From Actinokineospora baliensis (GTDB taxonomy: Bacteria; Actinomycetota; Actinomycetes; Mycobacteriales; Pseudonocardiaceae), in NCBI RefSeq assembly GCF_016907695.1, contig NZ_JAFBCK010000001.1, positions 3,444,501 through 3,508,500 of the forward strand: DNA of 64,000 nt, given 5' to 3'. A model generated the notes under the pieces. That model saw only the letters and a list, made by a program, of their open reading frames with translations, did no database searches and had not been told where the DNA came from. Position 1 is the first letter of the stretch, and each line of letters opens with the position of its first letter. The translations under genes and the position numbers were made by a program. This document shows, piece by piece, positions 56,590 to 64,000 of the stretch.

Positions 56590-57393
56590 ATGACCGCATA
56601 TCGCGCGACAGTCGTGCGGACTGCCGCGATCACCCCGCTGATGCGGCGGGTGACCCTCGGCGGTGACGCGCTGCGCGACTACCAGGGCAGTGGACTGCCC
56701 GACGAGTCCTGCCGGATCGCCTTCGGTGCCAACCTCACCCGAAACTACACGATCCGCCGTCGAGATCCACTCGCCCAAGAGATCGACATCGACTTCGTGC
56801 TGCACGAAGGCGGCGTCGCGGCGACGTGGGCGCGCACCGTCCACCCGGGTGCGCAGATCACCATCAGCGGTGCGCCCGCTGGCAAGTACGCGCCGGACCC
56901 CGCTGTCGCATGGCGACTGCTCGTCGGCGACGCGACCGCGCTGCCCGCCATCGGCCGTGCCGTGGAAGAACTCCCCGCCGGTGCGCGGGCGTCCGTCGTC
57001 GCCATCGTCGACAACGCGGACGAGCGGCAGACCTTCGACACCAACGGTGACGTCGGCATCGAATGGGTGTACGCCCACTCGGGCGAAGCGGGGAATGCCT
57101 TGCGCCGCGCGGTCATCGACCGCGCGTTGCCCGACGGTGACGGCTACCTCTGGGTCGCGGGCGAGGCCGCCGCGACCCGCGACATCCGTCGCCACCTGCG
57201 CCACACCCTGGGCCTCGACGCCGACCGCTACGACACCATCGGCTACTGGCGCCTCGACGCCGAGCGGTGGGAGCGGCGCTACCAGCAGGTGGCCGCCGAG
57301 ATCGACCCCCGGCTGGCCGCGGCCGACGCGATCACCGACGACGAGCAGTACTTCGACGCCGTGGACGACATCTACGCGGAGGTTGGCCTGTGA
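56590..57393 (+). CDS. Siderophore-interacting protein (FAD ferric-siderophore reductase), copy 2
   Basis: A 267-aa ViuB/SIP-family flavoreductase. It starts MTAYRATVVRTAAITPLMRRVTL, has the FAD motif RNYTIRR near residue 57, then EIDIDFVLHEGGVAATWARTV and the second-domain segment LLVGDATALPAIGRAVEEL. Its conserved end is YLWVAGEAAATRDIRRHLR and IGYWRLD. A 40-residue acidic C-terminal extension after that motif is not present in copy 1. GGAAGGG precedes the ATG by about 10 nt. The stop overlaps the GTG of the ATPase gene by 4 bp. It probably reduces ferric siderophore after import, driven by the same iron-controlled promoter region. Confidence 0.92.
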   Translation: MTAYRATVVRTAAITPLMRRVTLGGDALRDYQGSGLPDESCRIAFGANLTRNYTIRRRDPLAQEIDIDFVLHEGGVAATWARTVHPGAQITISGAPAGKYAPDPAVAWRLLVGDATALPAIGRAVEELPAGARASVVAIVDNADERQTFDTNGDVGIEWVYAHSGEAGNALRRAVIDRALPDGDGYLWVAGEAAATRDIRRHLRHTLGLDADRYDTIGYWRLDAERWERRYQQVAAEIDPRLAAADAITDDEQYFDAVDDIYAEVGL

Positions 57394-58193
57394 CCCGGTT
57401 GCGCGCAGACGGTGTGACGCTCGCTTACGACAACCGCGTGGTGGCGAGCGAATTGGACGTCACCATCCCGGACGACTCGTTCACCGCCATCGTCGGTCCC
57501 AACGCGTGTGGCAAGTCGACGCTGCTGAAAGCGTTCGCGCGCGTGCTCAAACCCGCCAAGGGCGCGGTCTACCTCGACGGTGAAGTCATCGCCTCCTATA
57601 GGTCCAAGGAGGTCGCCCGCAGGCTGGGACTGCTGCCGCAGTCGTCCATCGCGCCGAGCGGGATCACCGTCGGCGACCTCGTCGCCCGCGGCCGGTACCC
57701 GCACCAGGGCCTGCTGCGCCAGTGGTCGACCGACGACGAGGCGGTGGTCACCGAGGTCATGGCCCGCACCGGCGTCACCGAACTCGCGGGCAGGCTGGTC
57801 GACGAGCTCTCCGGCGGCCAGCGGCAGCGGGTGTGGCTGGCCATGGTGCTCGCGCAGCGCACCTCGATGCTGCTGCTGGACGAGCCGACGACCTTCCTCG
57901 ACATCGCCCACCAGGTCGAGGTGCTCGACCTGTGCGCGGAGTTGCACGAGCAGGACGGGTTCACCCTGGTCGCCGTGCTGCACGACCTCAACCAGGCCTG
58001 CCGCTACGCCACCCACATGATCGCGCTGAGCCCCGGCGGGATCGTCGCCGCGCAGGGCCACCCGACCGAGATCGTCACCGCCGAGCTGATCGGCGACGTC
58101 TTCGGCTTGCGCTGCCGGGTGGTCGAGGACCCCGAAACCGGGACGCCCATGGTGGTCCCGCTCGCCCGAGTGGCGCAACGGGTGTCCACGTAG
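57390..58193 (+). CDS. FepC-type siderophore importer ATPase
   Basis: A 267-aa ABC ATPase of the iron-siderophore import family. It has Walker A GPNACGKS near residue 35, Q-loop LLPQSS, signature LSGGQRQRVWLAMVLAQRT, Walker B MLLLDEPTTFLDIAHQ and H-loop VAVLHDLNQACRYATH. The Cys in Walker A (GPNACGKST) is common in FepC/FecE proteins. The GTG at 57390 overlaps the SIP stop (GTGA), with GGAGG 7 nt upstream. Partner permeases are about 53 kb away at 2532-4546 and the binding lipoprotein is divergent at 55511. Together they make one complete importer, assuming no other permeases in the genome take that role. Confidence 0.94.
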   Translation: MTRLRADGVTLAYDNRVVASELDVTIPDDSFTAIVGPNACGKSTLLKAFARVLKPAKGAVYLDGEVIASYRSKEVARRLGLLPQSSIAPSGITVGDLVARGRYPHQGLLRQWSTDDEAVVTEVMARTGVTELAGRLVDELSGGQRQRVWLAMVLAQRTSMLLLDEPTTFLDIAHQVEVLDLCAELHEQDGFTLVAVLHDLNQACRYATHMIALSPGGIVAAQGHPTEIVTAELIGDVFGLRCRVVEDPETGTPMVVPLARVAQRVST

Positions 58194-58227
58194 GACCTCC
58201 GGGGACCGCGACGATGGCCACACCGGC

Positions 58228-58270
58228 TTGACCGGGGACTGCCGGAAAAAGGTAAGTTAGGCTAACCTAA
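58228..58270 (+). promoter_or_regulatory. Iron box and promoter of the dhb operon
   Basis: GTAAGTTAGGCTAACCTAA at 58252-58270 matches the iron-box consensus at 17 of 19, the best in the window. A -35-like TTGACC (58228-58233) and a -10-like TAAGTT (58253-58258) with a 19-bp spacer place the box over the -10 region. Confidence 0.85.
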
Positions 58271-58277
58271 ATGACGC

Positions 58278-58303
58278 GGTGATCACCTCATCCGGTGATC
58301 ACC
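58278..58303. promoter_or_regulatory. Twin palindromes GGTGATCACC in the dhbA leader
   Basis: The 10-bp palindrome GGTGATCACC occurs twice, at 58278-58287 and 58294-58303, 16 bp centre to centre, directly after the iron box. The copies could pair into an mRNA hairpin or be two operator half-turn sites for another regulator. Confidence 0.5.
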
Positions 58304-58379
58304 GGCGTCGCCGCCGCCACAAGGGGTCAGCCATGGCACACCGAGCCGCCGCCGTCCCGTTATCCCCGGGAGCCCACTG

Positions 58380-59168
58380 ATGTCCGGTCACCCAGCCCGC
58401 TTCGGTGACCGGGTCGCCGTGGTCACCGGCGCGGGCCAGGGCATCGGCGCCGCCGTGGTCGCCGCGCTGGCCGCCGAGGGCGCCACCGTCGCCGCGGTCG
58501 ACCTCGACCAGGTCCGGGTCGCCGCCGTCGCCGCCGAGCACCAGGCGCAGGGCCGCCGGGTCCGGCCCTACCCCGCCGACGTCTCGCACGCCGACGCCGT
58601 CGAGCGGGTCGTCACCCAGGTCGAGGACGTCCTGGGTCCGATCGACGTGCTGGTCAACGTGGCCGGTGTGCTGCGGCCCGGCCCGGTGGTCAAGTCCACC
58701 GACGAGGACTGGCTGAGCACCTTCGCGGTCAACTCCGACGGTGTCTTCTTCTTCTCCCGCGCGGTCGCCCGCCGGATGGTCCCCCGCGCCGCGGGCGTGA
58801 TCGTCACCGTCGGCTCCAACGCGGTCGGCGTGCCCAGGATGGACATGGCCGCCTACGCCGCGTCCAAGGCCGCCGCCACCATGTTCACCCGGTGCCTGGG
58901 CCTGGAACTGGCCCAGCACGGCATCCGGTGCAACGTCGTGTCCCCCGGCTCCACCGACACCGCCATGCAGCGGTCGTTGTGGACCGGCGACGGCGCGCGG
59001 CGGGTGATCGAGGGTTCCCCGGAGAGCTTCCGGGTGGGCATCCCGCTGGGGCGCATCGCCGACTCGGCCGACATAGCCGACGCGGTGCTGTTCCTGGCCT
59101 CGGAGCAGGCGCGGCACATCACCATGCAGAACCTCTACGTCGACGGCGGCGCGACCCTGGTCGGCTGA
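58380..59168 (+). CDS. dhbA: 2,3-dihydro-2,3-dihydroxybenzoate dehydrogenase
   Basis: A 262-aa short-chain dehydrogenase that oxidizes 2,3-dihydro-2,3-dihydroxybenzoate to DHB with NAD+. It has the cofactor motif TGAGQGIG near residue 20, NVAGVL near 95, and the catalytic YAASK near 160 preceded by the Ser in [11 protein letters not shown]. The segment [15 protein letters not shown] is characteristic of EntA/DhbA rather than general SDRs. GGGAG lies 7 nt before the ATG. It is the first gene of the dhb operon, downstream of the strongest iron box. Identity is supported by its neighbours dhbC, dhbE and dhbB. Confidence 0.94.
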   Translation: MSGHPARFGDRVAVVTGAGQGIGAAVVAALAAEGATVAAVDLDQVRVAAVAAEHQAQGRRVRPYPADVSHADAVERVVTQVEDVLGPIDVLVNVAGVLRPGPVVKSTDEDWLSTFAVNSDGVFFFSRAVARRMVPRAAGVIVTVGSNAVGVPRMDMAAYAASKAAATMFTRCLGLELAQHGIRCNVVSPGSTDTAMQRSLWTGDGARRVIEGSPESFRVGIPLGRIADSADIADAVLFLASEQARHITMQNLYVDGGATLVG

Positions 59169-59191
59169 CCCTCCATTGTGGATAGAGATCC

Positions 59192-59229
59192 AGTGGACAC
59201 CTGATCACACAAGAGTGGACACCCGATCA
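59192..59229. repeat. Direct repeat upstream of dhbC
   Basis: AGTGGACACCTGATCA (59192-59207) and AGTGGACACCCGATCA (59214-59229) differ at one base and lie 22 bp apart, about two helical turns, within the 75-bp gap before dhbC. The spacing suggests a protein-binding site, but none is known to me. Confidence 0.55.
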
Positions 59230-59243
59230 GAACGGAGCAGTCT

Positions 59244-60364
59244 GTGCCTGTCCTGGGAACCCTTCCCGTCGAGGCCCGTCCCGAGGAGCTGACCGCGGCC
59301 TACCGGCCGGGCGCGTTCCTGTTCACCTCCCCGACCGGGGTGCTGCTGGCCGAGGGGGAGCGCGCCGTGCTGGGCTCCCCGGTGGAGGCCGCCGGTGCCC
59401 TCGACGACGGCGAGATCGTCGTCGGCGCCCTCCCGTTCGACCCGGCCGCGCCGAGCAGGCTGGTGATCCCCGAGCACGTGCGCCGCGCGGGCCCGCTGCC
59501 CGCCGTCGCCAGGCAGGCGCCCCGGGTCGGTGCCCGCTGGCTGGCGCAGCACACCGACGCCGAGGCCTACCGCACCGGCGTGCGCCGCGCGCTCGCGCTG
59601 ATGGAAGCCGGTGAGCTGAGCAAGGTCGTGCTCGCCCGCAGGCTCGACCTGGTCGCCGCCGAGCCGGTCGACGTGCTCGACCTGGTCCGCGCGCTGGCCG
59701 CCCGGGACCCGCGCGGGCACACCTTCGCCGCCGACCTCGGTGACCGCACGCTGCTGGGCACCAGCCCGGAACTGCTGGTGCGCAGGCAGGGCCGGATCGT
59801 CTCGTCCAACCCGCTGGCCGGGTCGCGGCCGCGCTCGGAGGACCCGGTGCTCGACGGCCGCAACGCCACTGAGCTGCTCGGCTCCGCGAAGGACCGCCGC
59901 GAGCACGCCCTGGTGGTGACCGCCGTGGCCGACGGCCTCGCCCCGTACTGCAAGCAGCTCACCGTGCCCGCCGAGCCGGAACTGCTGCCCACCCGGGCCA
60001 TGTGGCACCTGTCCACCCAGGTCACCGGTGTGCTGGCCGACCCGGACACCCCGGTGCTGGAACTGGCGACCGCGCTGCACCCGACGCCCGCGGTCTGCGG
60101 GTCGCCGACGGCCACCGCGCGCCGGGTGATCGGTGAGCTCGAGCCGTTCGACCGCGGCTTCTACACCGGGGTCGTCGGCTGGTCGGACGCGCGCGGCGAC
60201 GGCGAGTGGGTCGTCACCATCCGCTGCGGCGAGGTCCGCGGCGCGACGCTGCGGCTGTTCGCCGGTGCCGGGCTGGTCCCCGGGTCCGACCCCGAGGCCG
60301 AGCTGGCCGAGACCGGCGCGAAGCTGCGCACCCTGCTCGGCGCGCTCGGCGTGGAGGAATCGGC

Positions 60365-60368
<4 letters not shown>
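59244..60368 (+). CDS. dhbC: Isochorismate synthase
   Basis: A 374-aa chorismate-binding enzyme that converts chorismate to isochorismate, the first step to DHB. Family segments in order: [84 protein letters not shown] and GFYTGVVGW, ending with [16 protein letters not shown]. The absence of an N-terminal glutamine or lyase domain fits the EntC/DhbC/MenF group, and the context selects DhbC. The GTG at 59244 has GGAG 6 nt upstream. It overlaps dhbE by 4 bp (GTGA). Confidence 0.95.
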
Positions 60369-61941
<1,573 letters not shown>

Positions 61942-61942
<1 letters not shown>

Positions 61943-62577
61943 TGGGTCTGCCCACGATCGCCCCGTACCCGATGCCGACGTCGTTACCCGAGAACCGGGT
62001 CCAGTGGACGCCGGACCCGGACCGCGCAGTGCTGCTGGTGCACGACATGCAGAACCACTTCCTGCGCGCGTTCGCCCCCGGCGCCCAGCCGCTGGTGGAC
62101 CTGGTCGCCAACATCAGCACGCTGCGCGAGGCGTGCAGGCGCTTGGGCGTCCCGGTCGTGTTCTCCGCCCAGCCCGGCGGCCAGAGCCCCGACCAGCGCG
62201 GCCTGCAGCTGGACATGTGGGGGCGCGGCATCGGCCCGGACCCGGTCGACGCCGAGATCACCGCCGACCTGCGCCCAGGCGGCAGCGACCGGCTGATGAC
62301 CAAGTGGCGCTACAACGCCTTCCACCGCACCGAGCTCGAAACGCTGATGGAGGGCCGCGACCAGCTCATCGTCACCGGCGTCTACGCCCACATCGGCTGC
62401 CTGATGACCGCGACCGACGCGTTCATGCGCGACATCCAAGCCTTCCTCATAGCCGACGCCGTCGCCGACTTCTCCCCCGAAGACCACGACATGGCCCTGC
62501 GCTACGCCGCCACCCGCTGCGCCACCACCATGATGACCACCCAGGTCATCGACCTACTCACCCGAGGCCCCCGATGA
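61942..62577 (+). CDS. dhbB: Isochorismatase, stand-alone
   Basis: A 211-aa isochorismatase that cleaves isochorismate to 2,3-dihydro-DHB and pyruvate. It starts MGLPTIAPYPMPTSLPENRV, as EntB/DhbB do, and has catalytic Asp in LVHDMQNHFL, Lys in MTKWRYNAF and the signature TGVYAHIGCLMTATDAF. Unlike EntB of E. coli and DhbB of Bacillus (about 285-310 aa) it has no C-terminal carrier domain; that function is encoded by the next small gene, which overlaps by 4 bp (ATGA). Translation is coupled to dhbE. Confidence 0.95.
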
Positions 62578-62786
62578 CCCCAGAAGAGCTCCGCGCCCAG
62601 GTCGCAGCCCTCCTCGAAGTCCCCGCCCGCACCATCTCCTTCGACGACAACCTCCTCGACCACGGCCTCGACTCCATCCGCGTCATGACCCTCGTCGAGT
62701 CCTGGCGCACCCCCACCATCGCCTTCGCCGACCTCGCCGAAACCCCCACCATCACCGCCTGGGCCGCCTTGCTCAACCGTCAGTAA
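62574..62786 (+). CDS. Free-standing aryl carrier protein
   Basis: A 70-aa carrier protein, MTPEELRAQVAALLEVPART at the N-terminus, with the phosphopantetheine site Ser in HGLDSIRVMTL near residue 37. This matches the C-terminal ArCP of EntB in sequence style and position, but here it is a separate gene that overlaps dhbB by 4 bp. DhbE would load DHB on it, and the starter C domain of NRPS1 would take DHB from it. It needs a 4'-phosphopantetheinyl transferase, and none is present in this window. The gene is small and shares the operon's GC-rich codon use. Confidence 0.93.
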   Translation: MTPEELRAQVAALLEVPARTISFDDNLLDHGLDSIRVMTLVESWRTPTIAFADLAETPTITAWAALLNRQ

Positions 62787-62822
62787 CGGTGTCCCGGTAG
62801 CCGTCGCACCGCACGCCTGAGG

Positions 62823-62838
62823 CCACCCGATCGGGTGG
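62823..62838. terminator. Palindrome after the dhb operon
   Basis: CCACCCGATCGGGTGG is a perfect 16-bp palindrome located 36 nt after the carrier-protein stop. It is a likely but short terminator for the dhb operon. Confidence 0.45.
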
Positions 62839-62921
62839 GAAGTGGGGGTGGGGCGGGTCGGGTGGGCCGGTGGGCGGCAATGTCCTGAGTGGACCTGTGT
62901 CGATCCCTCAGGAGGAAGACC

Positions 62922-63413
62922 ATGCGCGCGTTGTTGCTTGCTGCCGGACTTCTGGTGCTCACCCCCGCCGTCGCGGTCGCCGGGCCCGTGGCGGGTGTCG
63001 GGCCGGTGGAGGGGGAGGTGCACGTGCGGTCGGTGTCGACCGGGCAGTGCCTCACGCGGCCGGTGGAGGCGGGGGTGGTCTCCGGTGAGGCGTGCACCCC
63101 GCTGGACCGCCAGGCCTGGCAGTTGACCGCCACCGACGACCTCCGGGTGGCCATCACCGCCGCCGGGACCGACCTCTGCCTCTCCCACACCGACCTCGAC
63201 GACGTCGTCACCCGCCCGTGCGACGAACTCGACAAACCCCAGGCCTGGCGACTCGTCGAACAGGACAACGGCTACTGGCTCCAAGCGACCAAGGACGACG
63301 CCGGGATGGCCTGGTGCCTCTGGCACGCCGCCGACAGCCAATACATCGGCCTCCAACCCTGCGACGGCTCGGTCGAGGGCGAACGCTGGGAGCTGCCCGC
63401 CTTCGGCAGCTAA
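62922..63413 (+). CDS. Secreted ricin-type beta-trefoil-like protein
   Basis: A 163-aa exported protein. The signal peptide MRALLLAAGLLVLTPAVAVA is followed by about 140 residues with three QxW-like repeats (RQAWQL, PQAWRL, ERWEL) and four to six Cys, suggesting a RICIN-type beta-trefoil lectin fold or a degenerate one. GGAGGA stands about 5 nt before the ATG; an upstream in-frame start lacks a ribosome site and would spoil the signal peptide. A strong hairpin follows the stop. Function unknown; carbohydrate or cell-wall binding is the usual role of the fold. Not evidently part of the siderophore system. Confidence 0.75.
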   Translation: MRALLLAAGLLVLTPAVAVAGPVAGVGPVEGEVHVRSVSTGQCLTRPVEAGVVSGEACTPLDRQAWQLTATDDLRVAITAAGTDLCLSHTDLDDVVTRPCDELDKPQAWRLVEQDNGYWLQATKDDAGMAWCLWHAADSQYIGLQPCDGSVEGERWELPAFGS

Positions 63414-63422
63414 CCACCCGTC

Positions 63423-63465
63423 CCCGGCTCCACCACACCGCAATGACCCGTGTGGTGGAGCCGGG
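63423..63465. terminator. Strong terminator after the ricin-like gene
   Basis: CCCGGCTCCACCACAC pairs perfectly with GTGTGGTGGAGCCGGG (16-bp stem, 11-nt loop), 9 nt after the stop codon. Confidence 0.85.
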
Positions 63466-63478
63466 CAACAGAACCGCC

Positions 63479-63649
63479 CTAGTCCGGGCCGAACGCCAAG
63501 CTGTTGCCGAGATCCAGTGGCCACTGTGGACCAATCCCGTCCGTCTGGCCCCGCAACCACTCCACCACCCCAGGCCCCACCAACGGCCCCTCGACGGCGC
63601 CGATGTCGAAGTGCCTCACGACCACGACTCGCGTCCCGTTCACCAACAT
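63479..63649 (-). CDS. Uncertain 56-aa ORF or gene remnant
   Basis: A minus-strand frame from ATG 63649 (or GTG 63658) to TAG at 63479 encodes MLVNGTRVVVVRHFDIGAVE and continues with PLVGPGVVEWLRG, ending NSLAFGPD. Its third positions are about 88 percent G/C, as in real genes here, while the codons upstream of the start are less so. No clear ribosome site and no family recognised. It may be a decayed C-terminal fragment; the 63466-63778 stretch otherwise holds only the hairpin at 63730. Confidence 0.3.
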   Translation of the reverse strand: MLVNGTRVVVVRHFDIGAVEGPLVGPGVVEWLRGQTDGIGPQWPLDLGNSLAFGPD

Positions 63650-63729
63650 CCCCGACACCGCACCGACTCGGTCTCTGGCCGTACGCGGGCACCGGTGCGG
63701 TTCGGGAGTTCCTTGACGGGGCGGCGGTT

Positions 63730-63761
63730 CTCACCGGGTGAGGTCCGACTCACCCGGTGAG
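63730..63761. terminator. Terminator hairpin of the TauD/TfdA gene
   Basis: CTCACCGGGTGAG pairs perfectly with CTCACCCGGTGAG around GTCCGA (13-bp stem). It lies 17 nt beyond the stop of the minus-strand dioxygenase gene. Confidence 0.8.
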
Positions 63762-63778
63762 ACCACAAAGGACAGTGG

Positions 63779-64000
63779 TCACACGGTCGAGAAGTGTGAC
63801 GCGTCTCCGGTGCGCACGGCGCTGGGGGTTCCGTCGATGCTCACCGGGACGTCGCCCGCGAGGGTGATCCGGTGGAGGCGGCGGGGCTGGTCGTCGTAGT
63901 CGGCGATGGCGTAGTGCTGGGTGGCGCGGTTGTCCCAGATCGCGACGTCGCCGTTTTGCCAGTGCCAGCGGACGGTGTTCTCCAGGCGGGTGATGCGGTT
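63779..64000 (-). CDS. TauD/TfdA-family dioxygenase, C-terminal part (cut by window edge)
   Basis: The last 74 codons of an Fe(II)/2-oxoglutarate-dependent dioxygenase; the start is beyond position 64000. Visible is [20 protein letters not shown] followed by [11 protein letters not shown] and [18 protein letters not shown]. The His in TQHYA is the distal iron ligand of the family and the Arg in RRLHRITL binds 2-oxoglutarate. The family covers taurine and alkyl-sulfate dioxygenases and also amino-acid beta-hydroxylases, so a tailoring role cannot be excluded. The fragment looks most like ordinary TauD. A strong hairpin lies just downstream of its stop. Confidence 0.88.
   Translation of the reverse strand, partial: NRITRLENTVRWHWQNGDVAIWDNRATQHYAIADYDDQPRRLHRITLAGDVPVSIDGTPSAVRTGDASHFSTV

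Overview
The window is high-GC DNA with strong G/C third-position bias, many GTG starts, 1-8 bp gene overlaps and DtxR/IdeR-type iron boxes. This points to a filamentous actinomycete. A Pseudonocardiales genus (Saccharothrix/Actinokineospora/Lentzea type) is my guess from gene style, not proven.

Layout. 1-2.5 kb: flank with a small DUF6326-like membrane protein, a luciferase-like oxidoreductase and a divergent MarR regulator. 2.5-8.8 kb: two FecCD-type siderophore permeases, a heterodimeric ABC exporter pair and an alpha/beta-hydrolase. 8.8-52.0 kb: an MbtH-like protein, a siderophore-interacting flavoreductase and three giant NRPS genes of about 6274, 2959 and 4765 aa, co-directional and translationally coupled. 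52.1-55.4 kb: four genes with no evident siderophore role (Spo0M-like, luciferase-like, DUF5313-like, OhrR/MarR-like). 55.5-58.2 kb: a substrate-binding lipoprotein and, divergently, a second siderophore-interacting protein plus a FepC-type ATPase. 58.2-62.8 kb: the 2,3-dihydroxybenzoate (DHB) operon dhbA-dhbC-dhbE-dhbB plus a free aryl carrier protein. 62.9-64 kb: a small secreted ricin-like protein, an uncertain small ORF and the 3' end of a TauD/TfdA dioxygenase cut by the window edge.

How it works together (inference from family knowledge). DhbC, DhbB and DhbA convert chorismate to DHB. DhbE loads it on the 70-aa carrier, and the starter C domain of NRPS1 passes it to Gly. Eleven modules then give a predicted chain DHB-Gly-Ser-D-X-D-hOrn-D-Ser-D-Thr-D-Y-D-Y-L-Y-hOrn-Gly, released by the terminal thioesterase. 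hOrn is an N5-hydroxyornithine derivative; X and Y are unassigned, with acidic pocket residues. One catechol and two hydroxamates would give six iron donors. The ABC pair probably exports the product (or imports it in IrtAB fashion). The lipoprotein, two permeases and ATPase form a complete importer, and the two flavoreductases would release iron. Four good and one weak iron box precede the transport, mbtH, fecB/sip and dhb transcription units, so iron repression is likely.

The most unusual features are the 11-module mixed catechol/hydroxamate line itself, the absence of any ornithine N-hydroxylase or acyltransferase in the window, and a near-identical ~240 bp in-frame insert carrying a pair of DnaA-box-like motifs inside the epimerization domains of modules 7 and 8.
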